This document shows positions 17,520 to 27,207 of a DNA stretch of 63,397 nt, one piece after another. The notes under the pieces are model-generated. The model searched no databases. It saw nothing but the letters and a program-made list of their open reading frames with translations, and was not told where the DNA came from. The DNA is from Candidatus Panguiarchaeum symbiosum. GTDB taxonomy: Archaea > Asgardarchaeota > Njordarchaeia > Njordarchaeales > Panguiarchaeaceae. The first letter of the stretch is position 1; each line of letters starts with the position of its first letter. The stretch is taken from the NCBI GenBank assembly GCA_024720975.1, contig JANJXX010000001.1, forward strand, positions 1 through 63,397, written 5' to 3'. Both the position numbers and the translations under genes were made by a program.

Positions 17520-19991
17520 TCATTTTATAATTACTCTACGCCAATTTTTAACGACACCATAATTGCCTACATTAAGCTCTAATACAATCTTGGCAACATT
17601 GCCACCACCAAAAGTCTTCAAAATTACTGGCACCACATTTACAGAATCCGCTTGTAATACTACCTTTTGAGAAAATACCTCTTTGTCGTTAATTTTCACT
17701 GTTAGGGTCCCCTCGAAATTCTCATGTAAGTCATTTATCAAGTACACTTTTGTTTGGCACTTCTTGCCACTCTTGATCACTTCAGGCCAATCCATGGCAA
17801 TGAAAATAGGGCTGTACAGGTCGCAAAGCAAGTGATATGCCTTCTTGGATTCTCTCCAGTAATCAATTATAGCCCAAGTTACCAGGGGCGCTATATCCGT
17901 GAACATGAATTGAAATATCCCACCAACAGGATTATACTTGCGCGCTCTTAGAAACTCTATATAGAACTTCATTAGTTCCGCTTGTTTTTCCTGAGTTTCC
18001 TCCACAAACTCATCAACGCTACTGAACTTTTTGAAATTTACCCAGAATTTCATGAATTCGGGCTGGTATTGGTTGTAGACCTTTAAATGCTTTGCTGCTT
18101 TCGGATAGGCTTTCCTAAAGTCCTTTTGCAATGCTTCAGCTATTTCCTGGGGTAACATTTTCAATGAGTTTTCTACCTTAGGGAATGCTTGAAAACCAAA
18201 CTCACTTACAAGTCTCAAGGGGGCTTTGAAAGGTCCTACTAATGTTTTGATATGTTTATATCCTCTCAACCAGGGGAATATTGTAAACCAACCAGTATAC
18301 CAGCCGTCGTAAATGTGCGTGTCCGTGCCATTTATGAACCAGCCTAGCTCGCCTGAGTGTTCAATTACTATGTGAACGCCCATATCCTCGCTTTTTAGGA
18401 TTTTAGCTATTTTTTTGTCCAGCACCGATTTATTCCAATTATACGTCAATGCAGTGAGTGGGGATCTCAGAATAAATAATAGAGTTATCCAAACAAGAGC
18501 AGCATCCCAGGGAAGTATTATCCCTAATATCACGAGATAAACCATTGCTTCAATGCCTCCGAACAGTAGTGCGAATGCTGGAAACATTGCAATCAGTAGC
18601 AATGCGATACTAATAAGCCATGCCAGCCTTATTCCAAGAATATCCTTATCGAGAATAAGTAGTATATCCTTCCAAACACCGCTTACTAATGGCATGCCTA
18701 CTTTTAGTCCTATTGATCCCAGAAAAATAGAGAAAGCTAGTCCAATGAGGAATGCTAAGAAGGTGCGTCTTATTGATGATGGATCTGGATATATTACTGG
18801 TTCATTATGCGCGCAATAGATAGCAACTGATGCATGATTCTCCGAAAGATAAACGAGCTCTTTAGCATTACTCAAGGCATCATTTTCGATGGATTTGTCA
18901 TAGCTCCACTGCAGAGGCATATCTTGCCACACGAGAATACCATACTCATCAAAAACTTGCCACGCTAGGGGATTAACGTGGGCGTGTATCCTGACTGCGT
19001 TTATATTTGCCTGTCTCATTAGCCTAGCATCAAGCTCTATCCTTGATCTATCCACCTTTCCAATTCGCTGGTCTGTTGGTCCGTAATTCGTACCTCTTAG
19101 GAAAATTCTCTTGCCATTTAGATAAAATGTCCATCTGCTATGCTTTCGGACGAGCTTTACCTCCTTTATGCCAAATACAATCTCCTTCTCATCAGAAATG
19201 CTACCATTAGTGATAGCTCTAGCATATAGCTTGTACAAGTTTGGCTTTCCAAGATCCCACGTCCACCAAAGTTTTGGATCTTTAACATCTATTCCAGTTT
19301 CAAATCTATTTATTCCCGGGCTGGTAAATACCTCAATTTCATGATCGATAGGCTCTCCATCAAAATTTTTGGGTTCTATCCTGAGATTTATTCCCGCCTT
19401 CCCGTTATGCTCACTCCCTAGCCAGAGTATAATCCTTAGTTTTGCATAATCTCCATAGATTGTAGGTATTATCTTTATCCGCTCAAACCAAACTTTGCCG
19501 GTACTATGAATTTCAACGCTTCTCCAAATTCCACCAGGGTTAAAAGTTGGGTCCCGACAATCCCAGTGGTAAAACACTCCACCAACCTGCTTCTTCTTAT
19601 TAATGTCCTTCTCGTCATAACTTTCTACTCGAACCACAAGTACGTTCTTGCCTCTTTTTATGACTTTTGTTACATCAAATTTGAAGGGAGAGAAATACCC
19701 TGAATGCTCTCCTAGATATTCCCCATTCAGCCAGACCCTAGTCCGATAGAAGACGCCGTGGAATACTAGCCAGATTTTGCCATCATAATCTGGCATATCA
19801 AATTCTTTTCTGTACCACACAACACCAGCATAATTACGTAGTTCGTTCAATTCATCTTGCCAGTGTCCGGGCACTTTTATATCAAACCACTTTGAGGTAT
19901 CATGATTTGGATCTGATACTTCACTAGCATTGACTTTACTATCTTTATCTGGAAGTACTTTCCAGACTCCGTTAAGACTTAGAACAAACAT
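17520..19991 (-). CDS. GH2-family glycosidase with a transmembrane domain inserted in the catalytic barrel
   Basis: Residues 1-280 are the sugar-binding and Ig-like domains of GH2 enzymes (beta-galactosidase/beta-mannosidase/glucuronidase). The barrel begins near 290; acid/base Glu397 is in CAHNEP and the nucleophile Glu597 in VSEFGFQAFP, so both catalytic residues are kept. Between them, about residues 409-512, lie three to four strongly hydrophobic segments flanked by charged loops; after them the usual barrel sequence resumes (NWNKSVLDKKIAKIL ... DTHIYDGWY). No signal peptide exists, so with an even number of helices both halves would be cytosolic and the enzyme would be held at the membrane. 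The frame is uninterrupted. The substrate is not determined. Confidence 0.82.
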   Translation of the reverse strand: MFVLSLNGVWKVLPDKDSKVNASEVSDPNHDTSKWFDIKVPGHWQDELNELRNYAGVVWYRKEFDMPDYDGKIWLVFHGVFYRTRVWLNGEYLGEHSGYFSPFKFDVTKVIKRGKNVLVVRVESYDEKDINKKKQVGGVFYHWDCRDPTFNPGGIWRSVEIHSTGKVWFERIKIIPTIYGDYAKLRIILWLGSEHNGKAGINLRIEPKNFDGEPIDHEIEVFTSPGINRFETGIDVKDPKLWWTWDLGKPNLYKLYARAITNGSISDEKEIVFGIKEVKLVRKHSRWTFYLNGKRIFLRGTNYGPTDQRIGKVDRSRIELDARLMRQANINAVRIHAHVNPLAWQVFDEYGILVWQDMPLQWSYDKSIENDALSNAKELVYLSENHASVAIYCAHNEPVIYPDPSSIRRTFLAFLIGLAFSIFLGSIGLKVGMPLVSGVWKDILLILDKDILGIRLAWLISIALLLIAMFPAFALLFGGIEAMVYLVILGIILPWDAALVWITLLFILRSPLTALTYNWNKSVLDKKIAKILKSEDMGVHIVIEHSGELGWFINGTDTHIYDGWYTGWFTIFPWLRGYKHIKTLVGPFKAPLRLVSEFGFQAFPKVENSLKMLPQEIAEALQKDFRKAYPKAAKHLKVYNQYQPEFMKFWVNFKKFSSVDEFVEETQEKQAELMKFYIEFLRARKYNPVGGIFQFMFTDIAPLVTWAIIDYWRESKKAYHLLCDLYSPIFIAMDWPEVIKSGKKCQTKVYLINDLHENFEGTLTVKINDKEVFSQKVVLQADSVNVVPVILKTFGGGNVAKIVLELNVGNYGVVKNWRRVIIK

Positions 19992-20051
19992 TTTTCTGCC
20001 ACTTTTATCATCGGATTAAAAAGGCTCTCAATTCTATAATATAAAAAAAGT

Positions 20052-20107
20052 GACTATGATGAGGGAGGTGATCTCAGAAGCATGAAGAGACTATTCTTTT
20101 CTGAGTC
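20052..20107 (+). ncRNA. Candidate box C/D sRNA with a guide matching the 16S rRNA 3' end
   Basis: Box C ATGATGA (20056-20062), box D CTGA (20101-20104), a D'-like CAGA (20075-20078) exactly 12 nt after box C, a weak C' (AGCATGA, 20079-20085), and GAC/GTC flanks that can close a short terminal stem. The guide before D' (GGGAGGTGATCT) is complementary to the universal 3' end of archaeal 16S rRNA (GATCACCTCC). A TATA-like stretch lies at 20035-20045. Competing reading: a ribosome-binding site (GGAGGTGATC) before an 18-codon ORF starting ATG 20082; also GGTGATC (20067-20073) pairs with GATCACC (20123-20129) and GAGACT with AGTCTC (20087-20092/20104-20109). Confidence 0.45.
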
Positions 20108-20286
20108 TCAACTACTTCTTATGATCACCCAGAATCGTTGAATATAATTTCAATAATCTTGGAACTACCTGCTAAAAACTTGATCAAGCAAGGAATTTCT
20201 CCCCAGGCGTTTGGGTTTTCATCAATTACTATTGACCTACAGAAAATTGCTGCATCAAGCTTTGGAATTAAAAAAATATGCTTTGT

Positions 20287-20772
20287 TTACGAGCTGGTTA
20301 TTATCTTCTCGCTTTCTATTGTGTATATTTCGCTTTTTGTGAGCCTGCTCCAATTATTCAAGAAGTAGAACCGACCATAGACTTTTTTTCCTTCTTCAAG
20401 AACGAGAGGAAGCCAAAATTTGTCGTCTTCCCACATCTCATCGTAGGGAATTTTATCAATTTCGAACCACATCGGAGCTGCTTCCTCAGATTCTCTTGGC
20501 TCACCTTTGAGACCTCTTGCTTTAAAGACATGCACAAACCCATACAAGACTCCATCATTATAGAACTCTAACAAGCCAACCCACTCAATTTCTAAAGGTT
20601 CAGCCCCTATTTCTTCTATGCACTCTCTTATCACTGCTTGAAGAGGAACTTCTCCCTCTTCTACTTTGCCACCAATGCCGTTATATAATCCTGCTCCTAA
20701 ACCCCTTTTCTTTTTTATCAGAAGGACTTTTCCATTTTCAACAATATATAGTAGCGTTTCTACATTAACCAT
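20287..20772 (-). CDS. Nudix hydrolase, MTH1/NUDT1-like
   Basis: 161 residues with a complete Nudix box GKVEEGEVPLQAVIRECIEEIGA (GX5EX7REXXEEXG) around residues 34-57. The preceding KKRGLGAGLYNGIGGK closely resembles the region of human MTH1 and its relatives, which hydrolyse oxidised purine nucleoside triphosphates. Sanitation of the nucleotide pool is therefore the best guess; other Nudix substrates are possible. It lies 30 bp after the repeat protein gene on the same strand. Confidence 0.82.
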   Translation of the reverse strand: MVNVETLLYIVENGKVLLIKKKRGLGAGLYNGIGGKVEEGEVPLQAVIRECIEEIGAEPLEIEWVGLLEFYNDGVLYGFVHVFKARGLKGEPRESEEAAPMWFEIDKIPYDEMWEDDKFWLPLVLEEGKKVYGRFYFLNNWSRLTKSEIYTIESEKIITSS

Positions 20773-20802
20773 TGAGATAGACCATACAAACCATGGTTAT
20801 GT

Positions 20803-21321
20803 TTACTCCTCGATAATAGGCTTTCCTTTTTTGAAGGTTATTCTGACAGTCTGTTCTTTGCTCTCTTCTTTTGGTTTCTCCTCTTCTATTGCCTCACGTT
20901 TTTCAACTATTATTTCACTCGATTTCCCTTCTGGTTCAACAACTGTCGGTTTGCCCCCTCGAAATGTTATCCTCACACCTCCCGGAGGAGGCTCTGGCAT
21001 TTTTTCTTCTATCCTTATTTCTCCAGCTTGTTCTCTCTTTTCTACTCTTATCTCACTTTCCTCTCCTACTCTTTGAGTGCCTTCTGGTGTTTCTATCACT
21101 ATCTCAGCGCCTGGATACATCCGCTCTAGTTTCTTCTTAAATTCATCAACATTAACATCTCCATGAACTTTTGCATGCACCTTTGTACCCTCTGGTGTTG
21201 AGCGTATTTCTATTGAGTATCCCATGAATCCTCCACCTCCAGGGAACTCTGGAAAGTCAAAGCCTCCAAAAAACCTCTTGAAGATGTCGTCATAAGGTTC
21301 TCTTCTCCTCTTTTTCACCAT
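20803..21321 (-). CDS. Charged protein with a duplicated C-terminal motif, unknown
   Basis: About 172 residues. A basic N-terminus (KKRRREPYDDIFKRFFGGF) is followed by a Gly/Phe-rich link and a small alpha/beta domain (residues 35-85), then a Glu/Lys-rich low-complexity part in which VRITFRGGKPTVVE and VRITFKKGKPIIEE are a clear internal repeat. The start region recalls small heat-shock-like or J-less Gly/Phe regions but I cannot place the family. Start ATG 21321 with GGTGG five bases upstream. Probably in an operon with the Nudix gene. Confidence 0.55.
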   Translation of the reverse strand: MVKKRRREPYDDIFKRFFGGFDFPEFPGGGGFMGYSIEIRSTPEGTKVHAKVHGDVNVDEFKKKLERMYPGAEIVIETPEGTQRVGEESEIRVEKREQAGEIRIEEKMPEPPPGGVRITFRGGKPTVVEPEGKSSEIIVEKREAIEEEKPKEESKEQTVRITFKKGKPIIEE

Positions 21322-21523
21322 TCTAACCACCCATTAGTATATGCTAGACATTCTAGAGTAATAAATAAACCCAAAATTCTCAATGCAAAGAATCTATGAG
21401 AAAATCTAATTGAGGACTGTGTTCAGTGATTTGCGAGAGATTCAGTCAAACAAGAAAACTAGTGATTGCAAGCCGACTTTACGCTTCAAACCACTTACTT
21501 TGTGCATTATTATGTCCTTTTCA

Positions 21524-22957
21524 CTAAGCTTGGCAGCTAATCTTTTTGCCTCTTACGAAGAGCTGCTGAATTCTGGCATTCCGTACCTCTTTGGGGTTGT
21601 GAATGTCCACGCTTTCTAAAGCTAAGAATGATGCTACATACCCTTCTCTCAGCTCCCCAAGTTTGTTCTCAGCAAAAATAGAGTAGGCTGCATGCGTGGT
21701 GTAACATTGTACGGCTTCAGCAAATCTTAGCCTCTCGCTTTCAATTGGGTGGGTCATTGCACCATATATGCCGTACAGTGGATCTGAAGGCATGTTGTCA
21801 CTTCCAAAGGCTATCAACCCAGCCTTGGCTAATATTGTTGCAAGTGGATTCATTCTCTTCGCACGCTCCCAGCCTAATCTCTGCTCGTATAAACCTCCTC
21901 TCTGTTGCCAGTTAGCGATGAAGTTTGGCTGCATTGATGGGATTATATGACATTTAGCCAGTTTGTCAATGTGATCGTCGTGGGGCATTTCAAAGTGTTC
22001 GATCCTATGTCTCAGCCCAGGTTTTGCCCATCTATACGCATTTAGAACTACATCTATAGCCGCGTCTCCAATGGCATGTATTGCTAGCTGTGCTTCTAAC
22101 CTATTTGCTGCCTTAATGAGTTCCTCCAAATGCTCCTCTGGTATCAATAGAAGTCCTCTACAACTTGGATCATCACTGTACGGTTCAAACAGATAGGCCG
22201 TTTTCGCACCTATAGAGCCATCAGCAATTAACTTAAAGCCAGTTATTATCCCACCATATTTAAACATTGTTTTGTCCAGCCCCTCTTGGATCTGCCTTTC
22301 TATCGACTCAAGGCAGTAATAAAAGTATACCTCCATGCACCTGCTAAGTTTTTTCTTAATCTTGTCCGAAGGCTCTACTATTGAACCCATGTCAGCTGAG
22401 GCTGCTATTCCCAATTTAAGCAAACTTTGAAGAGCTTTTATGGATGGTCCTAACTTACGCTTGCTTAGGAGCTTTCTAATAACAATGTATACATTATCCT
22501 CCACGATAATACCATTGCCAAAGTCCTTAAACATGTTTTCTGGTAACTTAAGCTTTTCTATCAAACCAGAATTCACAACTGCGAGGTGTCCATCTATACG
22601 CAATAGAAGTACTGGTTTATTCCCTGAGACTTCATCAACCTCTCGCCTCGTTGGAAATTCTCTTTCAGACCATGTAGATTCATCGAAATTATATCCAAGG
22701 AATAAGTTCCTGCTGTTTAGAGTCTCTTGAATCATGTTGAGTAGGGCTCTTTTGGACTTTACATTTGATAGATCAATCCAATTAGCTTTCATAGTATAGT
22801 TTATTACATGCGAATGTGCATCAATGAATGCTGGTATGACGATATTTCTAGTTAAATCTAACCTTTTACCGGGAGGACTTGTAAAAAAGCCTTTCCTTAT
22901 TCCAAGAGCTTGTCTCTCATTTGTTCTGATGTCGATGAATTCTATTCCTAGAACCAC
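21524..22957 (-). CDS. YtcJ-like metal-dependent amidohydrolase
   Basis: 477-residue member of the amidohydrolase_3 group. Metal ligands are visible as DAHSH (residues 46-50), HAIGDAA, HRIEHFE and GSDNMPSDP; LGELREGYVASF near the end is the usual closing motif. Members hydrolyse C-N bonds in varied substrates, so the exact reaction is unknown. The start is a GTG with GGTGC upstream. The divergent neighbour is Taw1 and the downstream neighbour is convergent on nothing obvious; it is likely a single gene. Confidence 0.82.
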   Translation of the reverse strand: MVLGIEFIDIRTNERQALGIRKGFFTSPPGKRLDLTRNIVIPAFIDAHSHVINYTMKANWIDLSNVKSKRALLNMIQETLNSRNLFLGYNFDESTWSEREFPTRREVDEVSGNKPVLLLRIDGHLAVVNSGLIEKLKLPENMFKDFGNGIIVEDNVYIVIRKLLSKRKLGPSIKALQSLLKLGIAASADMGSIVEPSDKIKKKLSRCMEVYFYYCLESIERQIQEGLDKTMFKYGGIITGFKLIADGSIGAKTAYLFEPYSDDPSCRGLLLIPEEHLEELIKAANRLEAQLAIHAIGDAAIDVVLNAYRWAKPGLRHRIEHFEMPHDDHIDKLAKCHIIPSMQPNFIANWQQRGGLYEQRLGWERAKRMNPLATILAKAGLIAFGSDNMPSDPLYGIYGAMTHPIESERLRFAEAVQCYTTHAAYSIFAENKLGELREGYVASFLALESVDIHNPKEVRNARIQQLFVRGKKISCQA

Positions 22958-23064
22958 ATTTTAGCACCATGCTTTGAATATCAATTGCATACTTTGTGGA
23001 CAATAAAAATCGTAAAAAGGTATAACTTAAACTGAATAGTCTACAGTTTCGCAGTTGACTAAAC

Positions 23065-24087
23065 ATGAGCCTAAAAGAACTTATGAAAATACCAATGCCA
23101 GAGAAATATCTTAAATCCCTCACGCATGCAGGATATAAGATCATTGGGAAGTATGGCGCTTACGAACCATGTCACTACTTTAAGACTGCTTTGAGAGAGA
23201 GGATAATGTGCTACAAGTACTGGTTTTTCGGCATAAAAACTCATAGATGTATTCAGTGGTCCCCGGTTGTTGAGTGTAATCAAGCTTGCCTATTCTGCTG
23301 GAGAGTACATAGAGCAGATCTGAACTTACCTCCGTTCAAGTTAGAAAACCCTGAGTTAATAGACTGGGATGAACCTGAGGTTTTGGTAGAGCAAGTAATT
23401 GATGAATACTTTAAGTTATTGAAGAGTCTAGATCCACGCCATAATCCAAAAATTGATAAAGAAATGTGGGAAGATGCTATGAGGGGACCAGATCACTTAG
23501 CAACCTCACTCATAGGAGAGCCACTAATGTATCCCAGAATTGACGACTTGATGCAGATTGGCAAGAATAAGGGCATGACTACATTTATAGTGACTAATGG
23601 GACAATGCCACATGTGTTGGAGAGAATGCATACGCTTCCGCATCAGCTTTATATTAGCGTTGTTGGCCCAGATTTCAAGGCATGGGCCGCGATCACTCGG
23701 CCACTTTGGGACGCCAGGAGCCAGTGGGAAAGTTTGATAAAGACCTTAGAGTTACTTCCGTCCTTGAATGTTAGAAAGGTCTTTAGGATAACTGCTGTTA
23801 GGGGATATAATCTTATCCACCCTGAGAAATATGCAAAGCTTGTGGAGATGTCAGAACCAGACTTTGTTGAAGTTAAGGGATACTCTTGGGTTGGACGATC
23901 AAAAGAAAGGCTTCCTAAGCATTCTCAGCCCACAATGGAAGACGTTAGGGAGTTCGCATATTATCTATCTGAACTGACAGGATATGAAATAATAGACGAA
24001 GTGCCACGAGCTAGAGTCGTTCTTCTGTGGAATGAACGCACTCCCCTAGAGCTTCGCCCAAGAGATGTAAAGGGGGCAAAGAGATAA
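23065..24087 (+). CDS. taw1: tRNA 4-demethylwyosine synthase (Taw1/TYW1)
   Basis: Radical-SAM enzyme converting N1-methylguanosine 37 of tRNA-Phe into 4-demethylwyosine using pyruvate. The SAM cluster cysteines are Cys71, Cys75 and Cys78 (CNQACLFC); Cys36, Cys49 and Cys62 at 13-residue spacing match the second iron-sulfur cluster of the family. SLIGEPLMYPRIDDL and EVKGYSWVGRS are conserved. No ribosome-binding site precedes the ATG while a TATA-like GGTATAACTT lies 25-40 bp upstream, so the mRNA may be leaderless. Normal length for an archaeal Taw1. Confidence 0.93.
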   Translation: MSLKELMKIPMPEKYLKSLTHAGYKIIGKYGAYEPCHYFKTALRERIMCYKYWFFGIKTHRCIQWSPVVECNQACLFCWRVHRADLNLPPFKLENPELIDWDEPEVLVEQVIDEYFKLLKSLDPRHNPKIDKEMWEDAMRGPDHLATSLIGEPLMYPRIDDLMQIGKNKGMTTFIVTNGTMPHVLERMHTLPHQLYISVVGPDFKAWAAITRPLWDARSQWESLIKTLELLPSLNVRKVFRITAVRGYNLIHPEKYAKLVEMSEPDFVEVKGYSWVGRSKERLPKHSQPTMEDVREFAYYLSELTGYEIIDEVPRARVVLLWNERTPLELRPRDVKGAKR

Positions 24088-24115
24088 TTCTAAGTCACAC
24101 TCCATGGTGAACTTA

Positions 24116-25147
24116 TTGTCAGATATAATCTTACGCTTTGTAAAACTAAATGGCGTGCGTATCCTAAGCGATGGAGACACTGACGGAGTATTCGCAACTG
24201 GCTTTCTTCTGAGGGCTCTGATACTGATGAATGTTGAAGAGGTATATAGCGGAAATGTAGAATATCCAAGGGCACGTGAAATGGAAAAACTAACGGCTAC
24301 GGGAAATATTCTTATTGAGCTTCACACTGAGAGAGGAATAAAGTATTCTGGCCAGAATCTTCTCATAGACCACCACCCAGAACCGCCAAGAGTTGTGCTA
24401 TATAGCGATCAAACTCCAATTCTCACCAGGAAGTACAATATATCAACCAGTGCGGCTGGACTCATTCACTACATATTTGAAAAATCGCTAGATGTTCCAG
24501 CGGATTTAGTTGAGCTCGTAGATCAAGTGGATTACAAGAACTACCAAGTCGAAGATGCCCACAAGCTTGCCAGAGCATTCATCATAAGTCGTAACATCCC
24601 AGATGAGAAGCTAAGAGATATTTTCCAATCCACACAAGTACAGGTGAAAGATGCTCCTTTATTTAAGAACCTTGAGCGGCTCATTCTCGCAAGTAGCCCA
24701 ATATACGGATTATTAACGCTAGCACTTGCTTTAGGAGATTATGACTCGATATATGAGTGGATCTTCTATGAGAGTCAAAGATTTGAAAACGAGATTGTGC
24801 CGACCGTCAAGAAGCTATATAGTCGTGCCACGAGGATTGGTAATCTCAGCTACGTTGTGTATAATTACGGAGATTTGAAGGAAAGAACTGCAGCAGATGA
24901 CGTCTTCTATATTCTACAGAGAGAAAGCGAGATAGCTGCAGTCATAGGAGTGACTACAAATGGATTCTCTGTTCGGATGGCGTCTCTTAATCCCGGATCC
25001 AACCTTATGAAATTATTCCTAAATATTTCAGATAAGCGCATAAAGGGAGGGGGAAGAGAAAACATTATTAATCTATACTTTCCAAACACATTCTTCACAT
25101 TGGCGGATGTCATAAATACGTTGTGCAGAGTGTCGCAGCAAGCATAA
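24116..25147 (+). CDS. DHH-family phosphoesterase
   Basis: RecJ-like DHH/DHHA1 protein of about 343 residues. Motif I DGDTDGV, motif III IDHHPEPP and the C-terminal DHHA1 glycines (KGGGREN) are visible, the metal-binding and substrate elements of this phosphodiesterase superfamily. Roles in archaea include GINS-associated nuclease-like proteins and oligonucleotide or cyclic-dinucleotide degradation; nothing here decides between them. I prefer TTG 24116 (GGTGA five bases upstream) over the ATG at 24104, which has no ribosome-binding site. It begins 16-28 bp after taw1, so both are likely one transcript. Confidence 0.8.
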   Translation: MSDIILRFVKLNGVRILSDGDTDGVFATGFLLRALILMNVEEVYSGNVEYPRAREMEKLTATGNILIELHTERGIKYSGQNLLIDHHPEPPRVVLYSDQTPILTRKYNISTSAAGLIHYIFEKSLDVPADLVELVDQVDYKNYQVEDAHKLARAFIISRNIPDEKLRDIFQSTQVQVKDAPLFKNLERLILASSPIYGLLTLALALGDYDSIYEWIFYESQRFENEIVPTVKKLYSRATRIGNLSYVVYNYGDLKERTAADDVFYILQRESEIAAVIGVTTNGFSVRMASLNPGSNLMKLFLNISDKRIKGGGRENIINLYFPNTFFTLADVINTLCRVSQQA

Positions 25148-25202
25148 TTTAGCTGAAACTAATGCTAAAAATGCAGTACATCGATGATTTATTCTAATAA
25201 GA

Positions 25203-26468
25203 TTACAACTTATATACTTCACCAACGTTAGGAACAACCACATCTATACCTGTTTCTTCCCTAAATTCCTCAGCAAACTGCGATATGTGAGGTTCTTCTC
25301 CATGCACTAAGAATATTTTCTCGGGGGACTCCAACTGCGATGCTATTTGCTTTAATTGCGTCTTTCCTACATGAGATGATAAATCAAAGTAATCGACAAA
25401 AGCACTCACTGGGACTTCCTTACCGTCATGACTTATTACTCTCTCATGCAATACTTTATAACCGAGTGTTCCTGGTACTTGATATGATACAAATAATATT
25501 GCATTCTTTTCATTGCCAAATACTTTCTTCAAGTACCACTTGCTCCAACCGCCGAGCAACATCCCAGCAGGAGCGATGATTGCGGAGGGCATTTTGACAT
25601 ATTTCTTGCGTTCTTTCTTTGATCTCATCCATTTTGCTCTCTCAGATGCTCGTTTAAGCGCATACCAATTATTTATGAAATCTGGATGCGATAACATTAT
25701 GTTTGTAGCTGCCTGAGACATCCCATCTAAGACTATTGGACCTGCGAAGTCATGAGCTATCAGCGTTATCAGAACCTCTTGCGACCTAGCAATTGAAAAG
25801 GCAGGTATCAAACATGCTCCACCCTCACTTGAGACTTTGTTCGCTGTTTCAACTAGTGCTCTCTCTTGAGTTTTTCTATCAGGATGATCTTTATACGAAT
25901 ATGTTGCTTCCATTATCACTATGTCAGCATCGTGTACGATATCGGCAGCTGTTGTTAGCCAGCAATCTATTGTATTTATATCGCTCGTGTACCAGATTTT
26001 CTTCCCATCAACTTCAACAACCACTGAGGCTGAGCCCGGAATGTGCCCTGCATTGTGGAGTGTTATCACAACATTGTCTCTTAGAGCCAGTTGTGAGTTG
26101 TATCTAATAGGTATTCCTGAAGACATCATGCGTTGCAGTTCTGGAAATCCGAACGGAAGATATTTTCCTGATAATTTTAATTCATCTCTCAATAGCAAAT
26201 CGGACAATTCAAGAGTCAGGGGTGTTGCTATAACTGGAGGATTATACGCTGTTTTGAACAACCAAGGAACCGCTCCACTGTGGTCTACATGAGCATGAGT
26301 GATCACTACTCCAATAACCCTCATAGGATCAACTTTTATGGGAAGTTCAGGTGGGTTGCCGTGGGATGGTGAGGCCCCATAGTCTAGTAGCAGTATGTCA
26401 TTTCCCAAACTTAGTCCGATTGATGAATTTCCGATTTTACGTGCTCCACCTAGGAATATTAGTTCCAT
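25203..26468 (-). CDS. Beta-CASP metallo-beta-lactamase ribonuclease (aCPSF2/RNase J-like)
   Basis: 421 residues. The metallo-beta-lactamase motif THAHVDHSGA, the acidic EATYSYKDHPDR (beta-CASP motif A region), FVSYQVPGTLG and the terminal LVHGEEPHISQF are typical of archaeal beta-CASP RNases that process or degrade RNA in the cytosol. It has no N-terminal KH domains, which separates it from the transcription-terminating FttA/aCPSF1. GGTG precedes the ATG. Convergent with the DHH gene. Exact exo/endo activity is not visible. Confidence 0.88.
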   Translation of the reverse strand: MELIFLGGARKIGNSSIGLSLGNDILLLDYGASPSHGNPPELPIKVDPMRVIGVVITHAHVDHSGAVPWLFKTAYNPPVIATPLTLELSDLLLRDELKLSGKYLPFGFPELQRMMSSGIPIRYNSQLALRDNVVITLHNAGHIPGSASVVVEVDGKKIWYTSDINTIDCWLTTAADIVHDADIVIMEATYSYKDHPDRKTQERALVETANKVSSEGGACLIPAFSIARSQEVLITLIAHDFAGPIVLDGMSQAATNIMLSHPDFINNWYALKRASERAKWMRSKKERKKYVKMPSAIIAPAGMLLGGWSKWYLKKVFGNEKNAILFVSYQVPGTLGYKVLHERVISHDGKEVPVSAFVDYFDLSSHVGKTQLKQIASQLESPEKIFLVHGEEPHISQFAEEFREETGIDVVVPNVGEVYKL

Positions 26469-27207
26469 TTTCTACACCAGAATTTTATGGCGTGCGCTTT
26501 TCAATTTCTGCGAGCTAGTTCTTTGATTGTTAGCAATAAACCTGCAATTGTTCAAACTCTCATTGAATCCAAGAAAGAAGTGAACGATTCATTTTTTATA
26601 AAGGGCTTATTTCACCTGTGTTTTCTCCAGCTAGATTCATCAGGCAGAGCAACCATAGTTAGCTAATGTAATTATGGATACATCAGAGAGCCTGCCCTCT
26701 TCATGAGTTTCCGTGAGGGTAAGGTTCATCATCACATTCAAACTTTAAGCACATCCAAAACTTAACTATCCAATAGCTTTCTGAATGAATGCTTATATTT
26801 AACGAGATCCATATTACATAGTATCCTCTCCCCGATATACTCAGGGAATTAATGCACCTCCACGAATTTTAGAAGGGGGCAGCAAATATTTCTTCAAGAT
26901 CCATTAAGCCGTGGAGATACTTCGAAACATGAAGAGATTAAAATGCGAGATTACTCATTTCTTTGAACCGCCTTTTTGTTACACTAAGTGGAAGGTGAAG
27001 CACCAAAATACCCTCTACTCACACAAAAAATAGCACCTATACCAGCTCTACTTGAAAACGCTAGAGTATTGAAGTCAATTGAGGATTCGCAAAACTTTTA
27101 AAGATATTCTTCATACTAACTAATGATTGAACCAAAGCGAGAAACTCATAAGTAAAACTTATACTATATACCATGAACTTGCAGCAGTTGCATGAGTTGA
27201 AGAAACT
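26469..27207. other. 739-bp stretch without a recognisable gene
   Basis: No frame longer than about 60 codons looks coding. The left end is the promoter of the RNase gene. A weak box C/D-like arrangement lies at 26683-26735 on the minus strand. The rest is AT-rich with scattered short hairpins and no repeat that I can make out. It precedes a HEPN-MNT toxin-antitoxin pair, so it may be former mobile DNA, but nothing direct shows this. Confidence 0.4.
26683..26735 (-). ncRNA. Weak box C/D sRNA candidate
   Basis: On the minus strand GTGATGA (26729-26735) and CTGA (26683-26686) frame 53 nt, a normal length for an archaeal C/D sRNA, with a C'-like CTCATGA and a CGGA that could serve as D'. The first guide spacing (15 nt) is longer than usual and an alternative CCCTC/GAGGG hairpin covers the same bases, so this is only a possibility. 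Confidence 0.2.
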
